Shown: positions 43,908 through 53,267, counted from the first letter of the stretch. The stretch: DNA of 64,000 nucleotides from DATLZU01 sp035573855 (GCA_035573855.1 DATLZU010000026.1:1-64000), one strand, 5' to 3'. The notes: generated by a model from the sequence alone, not told the origin. Translations and numbers: made by a program.

Positions 43908-45401
43908 TCACGACGAGCAGCTCACGACCAGACGCTTGCCCCAGTCGGGCGGCGCGGCGGCGTAGGATTCCATGCCCGGCCGGTCGGTGAAAGGATCTCG
44001 AAGGACAGTGAGAAGGCGATCGATTTCAGAAAAATCTTTCTGCTGCGCCTGCTCGATGGCCCGCTGGGCCAGATAGTTCCGCAAGACATACTTCGGATTC
44101 ACGCGGTTCATGCGCCGCCGGCGCTCTGCATCCTCGCTGTCTTCGTCACGCAGCCGGGCGGCGTATCGCCGGGCCCACGCGTCAACGGCGTCGCGATCCA
44201 CAAAGAAATCGCGCAGCGCGGAATCGGCTCCCGGTCTGTTTCCTTTTCCGCTGGGCGAAACGGTCACAAAGTCGCCCAATGTTCGGAAACAGATCGTATA
44301 GTCCACGCGGCCGGCCTGCATCAGCGCCAACAAGTCCTGGATCAGGGTTTCGTCTTCCGGTCTTGACCGTTCTAGCCCCAGCTTCGCCCGCATCAATGCC
44401 CAGTAGTGGCGATTCAACGTCGCCTCATAGGTGTCGAGAGCGGCTTTCAGCGCCTCCTTGGCCGCCAATGGCAGCAAGGCCTGGGCAAGGCAGCTCAGAT
44501 TCCAGAGACCGATATACGGCTGCCGGTCGAAGGCATAGCGGCCGTTGTGGTCAGAGTGGTTGCAGATAAAGCCGGGATCATAGTCGTCCATGAAGCCGAA
44601 CGGCCCGTAGTCGAGCGTCAGGCCCAAGATCGACATATTGTCTGTGTTCATCACCCCGTGCGCAAAGCCGATCGCCTGCCACTGGGCGATGAGCTGCGCC
44701 GTCCTCGTCACCACTTCCTGGAAGAAGCGGGCGTAGCGGTCCTCAGCCTTGAGCAGATGGGGAAAGTGCTGCTCGATCACGTAATCGGCCAGCCGTTTGA
44801 GATGCTCGTGCTGCCGGCGATAGTAAAACACCTCGAATGTGCCAAAACGGACATGCGAGGGCGCCATCCGCAGGAGCATCGCGCCGGTCTCGACCCGCTC
44901 GCGATACACCTTGTCGTCGCTGCCGACCACACACAGGGCGCGCGTGGTGGGAATGCCCAGCCCGTGCATCGCCTCACCGCACAGATACTCGCGGATGGCC
45001 GACCGCAGGACCTTGCGCCCATCGCCGTCTCGCGAAAACGGCGTCCGCCCGGCGCCCTTCAGATGCAGGTCCCACTTCTCCCCGCACTCGTTGCGCACTT
45101 CTCCTAGCAGGATAGCGCGCCCGTCGCCGAGTTGCGGCACGTACACCCCGAACTGGTGGCCGGCGTACAGCATCGCCAGCGGCTCCATGCCGGGCACCAG
45201 CAGGCTCCCGCTGAACACGCCCACGAACTCGGGCCGCTCCGCTTCCGCGGGATCGAGATCGATCAGCGCCGCGGCGTCGGGATTGAAGCTCACCAGATAG
45301 GGCGGCTGCTCAAATGGGGTTGGATTCAGCTTGGCGTAGAACGCCTCCGGCAGGCGCGCGTAAGTGTTGTCGAAACGCAAGGTTTCCAGCGTTCGGGACA
45401 T
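43908..45401 (-). CDS. selO: SelO/YdiU pseudokinase AMPylase
   Basis: 497 residues from the ATG at 45401; the longer open reading upstream is not homologous. Family stretches are LRFDNTYARLPEAFYAK, LYAGHQFGVYVPQLGDGRAI, the nucleotide-binding GAGRTPFSRDGDGRKVLRS, GFAHGVMNTDNMSILGLTLD and the ending VSCSS. SelO transfers AMP to protein hydroxyls and has been linked to redox stress; the C-terminal cysteine stands where many homologues have selenocysteine. A four-base gap separates it from the downstream esterase gene. Confidence 0.95.
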   Translation of the reverse strand: MSRTLETLRFDNTYARLPEAFYAKLNPTPFEQPPYLVSFNPDAAALIDLDPAEAERPEFVGVFSGSLLVPGMEPLAMLYAGHQFGVYVPQLGDGRAILLGEVRNECGEKWDLHLKGAGRTPFSRDGDGRKVLRSAIREYLCGEAMHGLGIPTTRALCVVGSDDKVYRERVETGAMLLRMAPSHVRFGTFEVFYYRRQHEHLKRLADYVIEQHFPHLLKAEDRYARFFQEVVTRTAQLIAQWQAIGFAHGVMNTDNMSILGLTLDYGPFGFMDDYDPGFICNHSDHNGRYAFDRQPYIGLWNLSCLAQALLPLAAKEALKAALDTYEATLNRHYWALMRAKLGLERSRPEDETLIQDLLALMQAGRVDYTICFRTLGDFVTVSPSGKGNRPGADSALRDFFVDRDAVDAWARRYAARLRDEDSEDAERRRRMNRVNPKYVLRNYLAQRAIEQAQQKDFSEIDRLLTVLRDPFTDRPGMESYAAAPPDWGKRLVVSCSS

Positions 45402-45471
45402 CGCTTCGCAGCCTTGTCGGGTCCGCCCTATTACGCCACGCTCGCGCGGTCCGAGGCGGGAGCCCGCGACC

Positions 45472-45849
45472 TCACCGGAAGCCAGATTCCAGATCGCGGT
45501 CGAGCGTGAACACGAACACCCGTTCGCCCACCTGCGTGTCGATGTCCGTAAACAGCGCGAGCGCGTTGGCCCCGGTAATTTCACTGACCTGGTCGAACAG
45601 CCTCTCCCGTCCCTGCGCGATTAGATTCTGTCGCAGCCGTTTCACCATGTCCACACCGTCGGGCGTTTTGGCGAGTTGTCGTTCCGCCGGCGTCAGGACG
45701 CCTTTCAAGCGCACCACGACCATGTCTCGGATAATGAAGGCCCGCACGTCTTCCGGGCCGCGTCCCATGAACTCCTGCTCGAACCTGATGACCGCGTTGC
45801 GAATAGCGGCCTCGACCTCGCCTTTGGTCCGCTTTTCCTGGTGATTCAT
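45472..45849 (-). CDS. DUF2294 family protein
   Basis: 125 residues. The pattern IRFEQEFMGRGPEDVRAFII, then DMVVVRLKGVLTPAERQLAK and LFDQVSEITGANALALFTDI, is that of DUF2294, a small soluble family with no established function. It lies upstream of selO on the same strand and divergent from the dab operon leader; a link to either is not shown. Confidence 0.88.
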   Translation of the reverse strand: MNHQEKRTKGEVEAAIRNAVIRFEQEFMGRGPEDVRAFIIRDMVVVRLKGVLTPAERQLAKTPDGVDMVKRLRQNLIAQGRERLFDQVSEITGANALALFTDIDTQVGERVFVFTLDRDLESGFR

Positions 45850-46101
45850 CGATCCTCGTCGGCCGGAACGGGCGGAGGGATTATAAAGCGTTCTGACCCG
45901 CGCAGCGACAACAATATCCGCTCAGGGCCCGGCCATGGGCCTTAAGACCTACGACCTGGGACGAAATTTCTTTTGCCGTCACGCCGGCGTCTCGGCTATA
46001 AGAGCAGCATCGCAACATGAGGATGGGGCCTCGGCGCCGATTTCCACTCGGAGCCGGCGGATCCATCCGAGACCGTTTGCCGGAATTCTTGCGGCGGTAG
46101 G
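45850..46101. other. Upstream region of the dab operon, promoter expected
   Basis: About 250 bases between the divergent DUF2294 gene and the structured leader of dabB. No gene is supported. The dab promoter must lie here if the hairpins at 46102-46188 are part of its transcript. I cannot define its boxes with confidence. Confidence 0.45.
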
Positions 46102-46135
46102 GCAGCCGGCTTTCTCCGGTGAGAAGGTCGGTTGC
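46102..46135 (+). promoter_or_regulatory. Leader hairpin 1, possible antiterminator partner
   Basis: GCAGCCGGCTTTCTC (46102-46116) and GAGAAGGTCGGTTGC (46121-46135) pair along all 15 positions (three G-U) around a CGGT loop. Its arms resemble those of the following terminator hairpin (GCAGCCGG against GCCAGCCGG; TCGGTTGC against CGGTTGGC), so strand exchange between the two is possible. Confidence 0.6.
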
Positions 46136-46141
46136 AGTGCA

Positions 46142-46188
46142 AGCCAGCCGGACTCCCTCGCAGAGGGAACGGTTGGCTTTTGTTTTTT
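46142..46188 (+). terminator. Intrinsic-terminator-like hairpin in the dab leader
   Basis: AGCCAGCCG (46142-46150) pairs with CGGTTGGCT (46170-46178), enclosing a second stem TCCCTC-GCA-GAGGGA (46154-46168), and is followed by TTTTGTTTTTT. It lies 60 bases before dabB on the same strand, while no plus-strand gene precedes it, so it fits an attenuator rather than a gene-end terminator. Confidence 0.65.
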
Positions 46189-46247
46189 GGGGCCTTGTTG
46201 GCCGTGCGAATCAGGCGTCCTCTCCGCGAAAGGCCGTGGCGCCGGAC

Positions 46248-47948
46248 ATGTCGCTCTCGATCCTTGTCCCGCTGTTGCCGCTGGCGACAGTTTTTCTCGT
46301 CCTGATCGGCGGACCTGCGACGCAGCATGGCCGCGCCAAGCTGGGCGTGGTGCCCATGGCCATGGCCTTTCTCGGCGCCATCGCGACATTGGGCGTCGTC
46401 GCTGCGCATGGGTCGGCCGACCTGCGGTTCTATGAGCCCGCCTCCGTCGGGAGACTCGCTCTCCCGCTGGGGTTCCGCATCGACCGGCTCAGCGCGGTCA
46501 TGATGGTGCTGATCGCGGGGGTGGGCGCGGTCATTTACCGCTACTCTGTCGGCTACCTGTACCAGGATCGCGACTTCCGCCGGTTTCTGGCGCTCATCGG
46601 GTTCACGACCTTTGTGCTGCTCAGCATGGTGTCAAGCGCCAATCTCCTTATGCTCTTTGTGTGCTGGCAACTGCTGAGCTACCTGCTCTATTTGCTCGCG
46701 CACAACCTTTCGCACGCCGCCACGCTGGATGGCGCGTTCCGCACATTCACGCTTCTGCGCGTCGGCGACGCCGCCTTTCTTGCCGGGATCGTGCTCGCGC
46801 ACTCGCTGTACGGCACCCTGGAGTTCGACGAACTCTTCCTGCGGGCCGCTGAAGCTCCGGGCGCCTTAGCCTTGGCACCCGGTCTCGAGCTCAGCGGCCC
46901 CACCGTGGTGACGCTGCTGCTGTTCGTCGGCGCGATGAGCAAGTCGGCGCAGTTTCCTCTTCACATCTGGCTTCCGCGTTCTCTCTACGCCCCGACGCCG
47001 GTCCATGCGCTGTTGCATGCCGGCATCATCAACGCCGGCGGCTTTCTGCTGAATCGGCTCGCCCCCCTTTACGGACTGAGCTCCACGACCCTTCACGTCG
47101 CCTTCGTGATCGGTTCGCTCACGGCAATCCTCGGCGCGGCGATGATGCTGGCGCAGAACGACATCAAGAAAACGCTCGGCTTCTCCACTATCGGACAAAT
47201 GGGCTACATGATCATGGAATGTGGTCTGGGTGCGTTTTCGCTGGCGATCTTCCACCTCATCGCGCATGGGCTCTTCAAGGCGACCGTCTTCCTCAATTGC
47301 GGCAACGTCATTCACAAGGCCCGGCATGAGCCCGTCCTGCCGCGCGTCGCCCGCCCGTCCGAGGAAACCGAATTGTCCCGGCTCGCCTGGGCGACGGGAT
47401 TCGTGACGACCCTGCTGCTCCCCCTGGTGATTTTGCTGGTGGCCCACGGGATCTTGCACATCCCGATCCGTGACTCCCAGGGGGCCGTGATTTTCCTGTT
47501 CTTCAGTTGGGTCACCTCCTCTCAAGCGATCCTGACACTCACCCGCCTGCGGGCCGTTGCCTCGTGGAAGGTGTCCGCAGCCATGCTGGCGACGCTGCTC
47601 CTCGTCGTGTTCACCTACCTCTTCGCCGCCGAATCCTTCACCGCGTTCCTCTATCCCGATCCGACGGAATTGGCTTCGTACTTCCATGCTGCGGCGCTGC
47701 CCACTCCCCTCTTCGACGCGCTCGTCGCAACGACAACTTTGCTGATCGTCCTCGGCTGGGTGTATTTGTACGCGCGCTCTCACGGACGGACGGTGCGGGT
47801 GCCGGCCTGGGCAGAGCGGGGCCAGGCACATCTGTACGTGTTGTTTCTGAATCGGCTCTATCTGGACGAAATCTACGCCAAGTTGGGCCTGGCCGTCGCC
47901 CGCGCGATGACTTGCCTTGATCGCCGATCGTGGGGGAGAACAGGATGA
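46248..47948 (+). CDS. dabB: DabB-type proton-conducting membrane subunit (NuoL-like)
   Basis: 566 residues from the ATG at 46248. About 14-15 membrane helices of the proton-conducting complex I family (NADH quinone oxidoreductase NuoL/MrpA) are seen; typical stretches are FRIDRLSAVMMVLIAG, MSKSAQFPLHIWLPRS, PTPVHALLHAGIINAGGFLL and MLAQNDIKKTLGFSTIGQMG. In DAB systems this subunit pairs with DabA to drive CO2/bicarbonate uptake with the ion gradient. A longer open reading to 46119 overlaps the terminator hairpin and was rejected. Its stop overlaps the next ATG (ATGA at 47945). Confidence 0.92.
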   Translation: MSLSILVPLLPLATVFLVLIGGPATQHGRAKLGVVPMAMAFLGAIATLGVVAAHGSADLRFYEPASVGRLALPLGFRIDRLSAVMMVLIAGVGAVIYRYSVGYLYQDRDFRRFLALIGFTTFVLLSMVSSANLLMLFVCWQLLSYLLYLLAHNLSHAATLDGAFRTFTLLRVGDAAFLAGIVLAHSLYGTLEFDELFLRAAEAPGALALAPGLELSGPTVVTLLLFVGAMSKSAQFPLHIWLPRSLYAPTPVHALLHAGIINAGGFLLNRLAPLYGLSSTTLHVAFVIGSLTAILGAAMMLAQNDIKKTLGFSTIGQMGYMIMECGLGAFSLAIFHLIAHGLFKATVFLNCGNVIHKARHEPVLPRVARPSEETELSRLAWATGFVTTLLLPLVILLVAHGILHIPIRDSQGAVIFLFFSWVTSSQAILTLTRLRAVASWKVSAAMLATLLLVVFTYLFAAESFTAFLYPDPTELASYFHAAALPTPLFDALVATTTLLIVLGWVYLYARSHGRTVRVPAWAERGQAHLYVLFLNRLYLDEIYAKLGLAVARAMTCLDRRSWGRTG

Positions 47949-49252
47949 CGGCCTGGGCGACCGCGTCTCTGCTGATCGTGGTGACGCCGCTCCTGGGCGC
48001 GGCGTCGGGCTTGCTCCTGTGGGGCCACCCCCGCATGCTCAAGGTTTGGGGACTGCTGGTCGCTGCGGCGAGCTTTCTCATGACGTGCTGGAGTCTGGGG
48101 TCCCTTCCTGTTGCGGCCGGCGCGTTCCCGCACCTCTTGCTCCTGCCGCTGACCGCCTTTCTCTCGCTGTTGGGGCAACCGGCTCATCGCAGCAACCAAC
48201 CGGCCTGGTTGCTGAGCCTGCTCTTACTCGGGTTCGGGCTGGGCACGTTCGTCGGCGAAGGTCCTCTCTCCTTGATGTGTCTGCTGCTGGTTCTCGCCCT
48301 TGTCGGCCTCGCCCTGGCGGTCCATCATGTCTTTCCCGGACCTGCAGCTTGGTGGGGAATCGGGACGCTGGGGTGCGGCGTTCTGAGCCTCGCGCTCGCC
48401 CTCGTCGCGCCTTCTCCCGTTTCCTCCCTCGCCTTCCTGGTGGGCTGCGCCATCGCGCTGCCACTGGTACCGTTGCACCACGGCTACGTCGCCGCCCTCA
48501 CGGCACTGCCCGGCAACCTGCCCGCCTTTCTCGCCCTGCTCCTCCCGACGCTCGGGTTCCACGGGCTCGAGGCAGCGCTTCCCGAGCTGCCGGATGGGCC
48601 GGCGCAGGCAGCCGCGGGGCTGGCTCTCGCGGGAACCCTCTACGGTTCGCTCAAGGCTCTGGCTCAAGCGCGTCCGGCTGTGCTCATCGCCTACGGCAAT
48701 CTGGCGTTCCTCTCCATTCTGTGGTGGTATCTGGCCGAGACCCGCACGGCCCCGTCCCCGGCGGCCGTTTACTTGAGCGCAGTCGGGCTGGCGGGCAGCG
48801 GATTGCTGCTCGCGTGGTACGCTTTGTGCGCCCGCTACGGTGACGTCGATCTTCGGGCCTTGAGCGGGCTGGCGCGCCCGATGCCGCGTTTCGCCGTCGC
48901 GCTCTCGCTTCTGGCGCTCGCCGCGCTGGGGCTGCCGCCCTTCGGCGTATTCTCCGGCTTGGTCGGCATGCTGCTGGCGCCGTCCTACGCAGCGCCCGGC
49001 GGCTTGCTCGTCATCGTGATCGTCTGGCTCTGCGCATCCTGGTATTTCTTCGATCTTCCGCACCGCCTCCTGTTCGGCCCGGAGCGAGCGACCCTGCGTC
49101 ATCAGGATCTGCGGGGCCCTGAAGCGGCTTCGCTTGCCCTTGTGATCGTCATCCTGTTGATGCTGGGCGTGATGCCGTCCCGGCCGATCGAATCCGCCCC
49201 GGCGCCGCTTCACCCAACGGCCACCGCGGAGTTTCCCGCATGGACCAAATAG
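47945..49252 (+). CDS. Second, divergent antiporter-like membrane subunit of the dab operon
   Basis: 435 residues from the ATG at 47945 (overlapping dabB by four bases, ribosome site AACAGG region). It has about 12 membrane helices and weak resemblance to NuoM/NuoN-type subunits, for example the C-terminal ALGLPPFGVFSGLVGMLL, but it lacks the conserved lysine-rich channel signature of dabB. It lies between dabB and dabA with both ends overlapping its neighbours, so it is part of the carbon-uptake complex or its accessory. The exact role is an inference. Confidence 0.85.
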   Translation: MTAWATASLLIVVTPLLGAASGLLLWGHPRMLKVWGLLVAAASFLMTCWSLGSLPVAAGAFPHLLLLPLTAFLSLLGQPAHRSNQPAWLLSLLLLGFGLGTFVGEGPLSLMCLLLVLALVGLALAVHHVFPGPAAWWGIGTLGCGVLSLALALVAPSPVSSLAFLVGCAIALPLVPLHHGYVAALTALPGNLPAFLALLLPTLGFHGLEAALPELPDGPAQAAAGLALAGTLYGSLKALAQARPAVLIAYGNLAFLSILWWYLAETRTAPSPAAVYLSAVGLAGSGLLLAWYALCARYGDVDLRALSGLARPMPRFAVALSLLALAALGLPPFGVFSGLVGMLLAPSYAAPGGLLVIVIVWLCASWYFFDLPHRLLFGPERATLRHQDLRGPEAASLALVIVILLMLGVMPSRPIESAPAPLHPTATAEFPAWTK

Positions 49253-52200
49253 CGCGTGACATCGACATGGAAGCCCGCCGCATGGAATTGCGCGGCATCG
49301 TCCGCGTGGCCGGCGAGGTGATCGCGCCGTATTGGCCCATGCGCACGTTTGTGCACCACAATCCGTTGCACGGCCTCGAATATCTGCCGTTCGACGACGC
49401 GGTCGAACGGGGCGCGCAGTTCCTCGGAGGAAGGGGCTATCTCGCGGGCGACCTGTATCGGCACTATTTCCGAATTGGCCGGATTCACCTCCCTCACCTG
49501 GAAGAGGCGCTACGCCCGTTGGCCCGTGACGAGCACGTGATCGTCGGCCCGTGCCGCATCGCCCATCGCGAGGTCCTGCGGGCCTGTCTCACCCACGGGC
49601 TGTGCGCACTGCCGGACGAACCGCTCGACGCCCTGGTGGACAGCGGACCGAACGAAGACCTGGTCCGCGCCCTGGCCGACTATCTGGCTCCCGTCTTGTC
49701 GGCTCCGACCGCGCGCGAGCAGATGGCTGCGGCGGTGAAAGAGGACCGTTCGTCTCTGGGACGCTGTGTGACCCTGTCAAGTTGGTGCGACCGCACCTGC
49801 GGCACGTCCATCGTCGCCCGGGTCAACGATGAAATGGTGAAGTGGTGTGAAGCGTTTTTGGACGAAGGCCATGCCGGCTGGGCGATGCCCGGGCGGGAAC
49901 GGGGGTTCTACATCGCGTGGAAATCCCTGGCGGCGAAGGAATGGTCGCCTTGCGGCATTGCGGACAGTCGGCGGAAGATCGCGGCGCTGCCCGAGCGTCC
50001 TGAAGATGCCGTCCTGGAAAGCCTCGACCTACTCGCCATTTCCCACGAGCTTCGGCAAGACTATCTCTCGCTCCAGCTCACCGCGCTCCCTGGCTGGCCT
50101 GCGTTTATCAAGTGGCGCGAGGAACGGCCCAACTATGTGTGGCAACAGGCGTGCCCGATCAGTCTCGTGAAATTCCTGGCCGTCCGCCTCTGGTATGAGC
50201 GCGAACTGGTGCAACAAGTTTGCCGCGAAGCATTGGGGATCGCCGGGACCTTCCCCGCGGTGATGGGCTACATGGAGCAGCGCTCCGAAGCGTATTTCCT
50301 GCGCAAGGAACGGGCCACCGGGCGCTTGCCGGTTCCCTATGCCGACCTGGTCGATCGGCTGGCCCGCTGGGGCGACGGGTGGACAGAGGCGGTCGACCGC
50401 CTTCAGACGGAGATGGGCCCGCGTCGCGACCGGGCTTTCCGCTTAACCGCAGCCCGGCGCTTACTCGCGCTGGCCCAGGCGCTGGGTATCGTGCCGACGG
50501 TCCTGCTGGAGAGCGCTCCGGAGCATCTGGCCTTGCTCGCGCGCTGGATGGATGAATTCCCTGAGTCGGCTCACGGTCCCGTCTGGCTCAAGGCGTTCGA
50601 AGCCGGCTACCACGACCAGTTATTCGGCCAGCTCATGCGGACGTCCTCCCTTTCGCGCACGAGCGAGCGGGAGCGGTCCGTTCCGGTCAGACCTCAATCG
50701 CAATCGGTCTTTTGCATCGATGTGCGGTCCGAGCCATTCCGGCGTCACTTGGAATCCACCGGCGCGAACGAGACCTACGGCTTCGCCGGGTTCTTCGCCG
50801 TCTTCATTCGCTTCCGGCCATGGGGGAAAAATCATGAGACCGAGCAGTTTCCGGTGATCATGCGGGCCAAGAACGAGGTGCGCGAGTTTCCCCGGAGCTA
50901 TCATGATCACATGGTGCCCAAGCACGAATCGAGGACCAAACTGGTCCGTGCGGGACACACCCTGTTGCATGACCTCAAAGAGAACGTGGTAACACCCTAT
51001 GTCATGGTGGAATCGCTGGGCTGGTTCTACGGCTTGCCGTTATTCGGCAAGACCTTCTTTTCCGCGTGGTACCGCCGCTGGACGGCCCGGCTGCGGCGGC
51101 TCTTCGTGCCGCCCATCGCCACCACCGTGACCGTTGACAAACTGACCCCAGCGGACACCGAAGAGCTGGTCGCGGCGGAACAGCGGGCGATCATCTGGAA
51201 GGCCTTACGCAGCGAGCTTGGCCTGCATGGCCCACGGGTTTCACCCGAACTCGTGGAAGCGCTGCGCCGACAGGCGCTGAACGGCGACGGTTCACTGACA
51301 TCCCAGGTGCCGGAGCTCGTTCAGCGCACCGAGTTCTCATCGGAAGCGCTGGCAAACTTTGTGCAGATCCTGCGCCGCCGATACGACGTCAATCCTCGGT
51401 CGGCCTCGCGGCAGCGGGAACGGATTACGCGGACGGGCTTCACGCTGGAGGAGCAGGTCTTCACGGTGGAGACGGCGCTCCGGATGATGGGCCTCATCCG
51501 CAACTTCGCGCGACTCGTCTTGTTCTGCGCGCACGGCAGCACGTCGGACAACAACCCGTTCGAGTCGGCGCTGGATTGCGGCGCCTGCGGTGGCAACGCC
51601 GGCAAGCCCAACGCCCGGGTGCTTGCCGGCATGGCTAACAAGCCGCAGGTCAGGGCGCGACTGGCCAAAAATGGAATCGAGATTCCGTCCGACACCTACT
51701 TCCTCGCCGGCCAGATCGATACGACGACGGACGAAGTGGAGCTTTTCGACCTCGAAGACGTCCCGCTGACCCACCGGAAAGACGTGGCCCGTTTGCTGGA
51801 TGATTTGCGGGAAGCCGCCCGCTTGACCAGCCAGGAGCGGTGTGCCCGCTTTCCGGATTTGGCGCGACCGCTGTCCGTTCCGCAGGCCGTGGCGCACGTG
51901 CGCGCCCGGGCCGCCGACTGGAGTCAGATCCGGCCCGAATGGGGGCTGTCCGGCAACGCAGCCTTCATCATCGGGCGCCGCGAGCTGACGAAGGGGCTCG
52001 ACCTCGCCGGGCGCGTGTTCCTGCACTCGTACGACCACCGGGAAGACCCGACCGGCCGCCTTTTGGAAGTCCTGATGACGGCGCCGCAGATCGTAGCGCA
52101 GTGGATTAACACGGAACATTATTTTTCCACCGTGGACAACGAAGTCTATGGCGCCGGGAGCAAAGTATATCATAACGTCGTGGGGCGGATCGGGATTATG

Positions 52201-52482
52201 TCCGGTCCCTGGAGCGATCTACGGCTCGGCCTGGCTAGGCAAACGGTCATGAACGGCGAGGTCCCTTTCCACGAGCCCATGCGGTTGCTGACTGTGATCG
52301 AAGCTCCCCGAGCCATCATCGAGAAGCTGATCACGCGCCACGAGCTGTTACGCCATTTTTATCATCACGAGTGGGTGCACCTCGCCGCGCTGGACCCCTC
52401 GGACGGAGCCGTGTATCGTTACCGGCCGACCGGTGAGTGGAGTCGGGCCATCCGTTGCGATTTCCTTGCGCCGGATCGGTGA
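49240..52482 (+). CDS. dabA: DabA inorganic-carbon transporter subunit (DUF2309)
   Basis: 1080 residues, overlapping the previous gene by 13 bases. The carbonic-anhydrase-like active site is complete: C492 and D494 in FCIDVRSE, H765 in FCAHGSTSDNNPF and C780 in LDCGACGGN; the 15-residue spacing of His and the last Cys equals that known for Halothiobacillus DabA. VHHNPLHGLE near the N-terminus is also conserved. With DabB it captures CO2 as bicarbonate in the cytoplasm, vectorially coupled to ion flow. The gene is followed by a PII-like regulator. Confidence 0.96.
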   Translation: MDQIARDIDMEARRMELRGIVRVAGEVIAPYWPMRTFVHHNPLHGLEYLPFDDAVERGAQFLGGRGYLAGDLYRHYFRIGRIHLPHLEEALRPLARDEHVIVGPCRIAHREVLRACLTHGLCALPDEPLDALVDSGPNEDLVRALADYLAPVLSAPTAREQMAAAVKEDRSSLGRCVTLSSWCDRTCGTSIVARVNDEMVKWCEAFLDEGHAGWAMPGRERGFYIAWKSLAAKEWSPCGIADSRRKIAALPERPEDAVLESLDLLAISHELRQDYLSLQLTALPGWPAFIKWREERPNYVWQQACPISLVKFLAVRLWYERELVQQVCREALGIAGTFPAVMGYMEQRSEAYFLRKERATGRLPVPYADLVDRLARWGDGWTEAVDRLQTEMGPRRDRAFRLTAARRLLALAQALGIVPTVLLESAPEHLALLARWMDEFPESAHGPVWLKAFEAGYHDQLFGQLMRTSSLSRTSERERSVPVRPQSQSVFCIDVRSEPFRRHLESTGANETYGFAGFFAVFIRFRPWGKNHETEQFPVIMRAKNEVREFPRSYHDHMVPKHESRTKLVRAGHTLLHDLKENVVTPYVMVESLGWFYGLPLFGKTFFSAWYRRWTARLRRLFVPPIATTVTVDKLTPADTEELVAAEQRAIIWKALRSELGLHGPRVSPELVEALRRQALNGDGSLTSQVPELVQRTEFSSEALANFVQILRRRYDVNPRSASRQRERITRTGFTLEEQVFTVETALRMMGLIRNFARLVLFCAHGSTSDNNPFESALDCGACGGNAGKPNARVLAGMANKPQVRARLAKNGIEIPSDTYFLAGQIDTTTDEVELFDLEDVPLTHRKDVARLLDDLREAARLTSQERCARFPDLARPLSVPQAVAHVRARAADWSQIRPEWGLSGNAAFIIGRRELTKGLDLAGRVFLHSYDHREDPTGRLLEVLMTAPQIVAQWINTEHYFSTVDNEVYGAGSKVYHNVVGRIGIMSGPWSDLRLGLARQTVMNGEVPFHEPMRLLTVIEAPRAIIEKLITRHELLRHFYHHEWVHLAALDPSDGAVYRYRPTGEWSRAIRCDFLAPDR

Positions 52483-52558
52483 CGGCGCACACCGGGACCC
52501 ATCGCATCTTTAAAGGATGCCAGGTGCGGCCTGCACCGGACAGGAAAGGAGCCAACGC

Positions 52559-52900
52559 ATGAGCGCCCTGACGTTGCATCCCATGAAGGAGATTCGTGTC
52601 ATCGTCGCCGGAGAACACCGGGCGTTCGTCACCGACTTGTTGGACCGGGTAAACGCCACCGGATACACGATCATCGGTAATGTGTCGGGGAAAGGCCATC
52701 ATGGATTCCGCGAAGCGCACTTCATGTTCAGCGAGCAGGAAAGCCTGGTGATGATCATGACCGTCGTCCCGGAAGAGAAGGTTGAGCCGATTCTGGCCGG
52801 ACTGCGCCCGTTGTTCGAACGGCACTCCGGCGTGATGTTCGTCGCGAACGTGGCCGTCAGCCGGCGGGAATATTTCGGCAAGACGGACGGCGGGAGCTGA
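52559..52900 (+). CDS. PII-like protein of the dab operon
   Basis: 113 residues from the ATG at 52559, with AAGGAG upstream. The fold signature is MKEIRVIVAGEHRAFVTDLL, TGYTIIGNVSGKGHHGFREA with the flexible T-loop region, and ESLVMIMTVVPEEKVEPIL, as in PII-like proteins of carbon-uptake operons. Such proteins sense nucleotides or bicarbonate and adjust transporter activity; here it probably regulates DabAB. It follows dabA after 76 bases on the same strand. Confidence 0.9.
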   Translation: MSALTLHPMKEIRVIVAGEHRAFVTDLLDRVNATGYTIIGNVSGKGHHGFREAHFMFSEQESLVMIMTVVPEEKVEPILAGLRPLFERHSGVMFVANVAVSRREYFGKTDGGS

Positions 52901-52997
52901 ACGCTGGAGGATGAGGAGTTCCCTGTTCGCCCTTGTCTTTGCTCGACGGGTTTGTCTACAATGACCGCCTCATCGGCCGATGGAAGGGAGACCCCGC

Positions 52998-53267
52998 GTG
53001 AAGGGTTTGCGATTCGAGCGAATCGGCAGAGACCGATACTACAACGTCGTCTTTCACATTGGCTCGACCTATGTACCGGTAAGCGACGAGACGGTCGAAG
53101 AACTCAAGGCGCACAGCTTGTTGCCGGCCGAGCGGTTTCTCGACCTGCTGCTCGACAAGGTCGGCTATTCGTCCTACCTCAAAGATCAGATCCGCGCCGA
53201 ACTGAAAAGCGCCGGCGACCCCGTCACCCAAATCACGGTGCTCCAAGGAACGATCCGGGAGCTGTAG
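52998..53267 (+). CDS. Small conserved hypothetical protein, 89 residues
   Basis: Read from a GTG at 52998 with GAAGGGAGA upstream, which is favoured over an ATG at 52980 that has no ribosome site. The product has a beta-rich start (LRFERIGRDRYYNVVFHIGS, TYVPVSDETVEEL) and a helical end. No domain is recognised. It follows the PII-like gene after 97 bases on the same strand, but a link to the carbon-uptake operon is uncertain. It converges with the TPR gene. Confidence 0.7.
   Translation: MKGLRFERIGRDRYYNVVFHIGSTYVPVSDETVEELKAHSLLPAERFLDLLLDKVGYSSYLKDQIRAELKSAGDPVTQITVLQGTIREL

Noticed and set aside
46081..46160. Cobalamin or other known riboswitch in the dab leader
   Set aside because: The conserved B12-box and other class-defining motifs are missing; only the hairpin/terminator architecture is supported.
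46119..46247. N-terminal extension of dabB
   Set aside because: It would translate through the terminator-like hairpin, is not hydrophobic and lacks homology.
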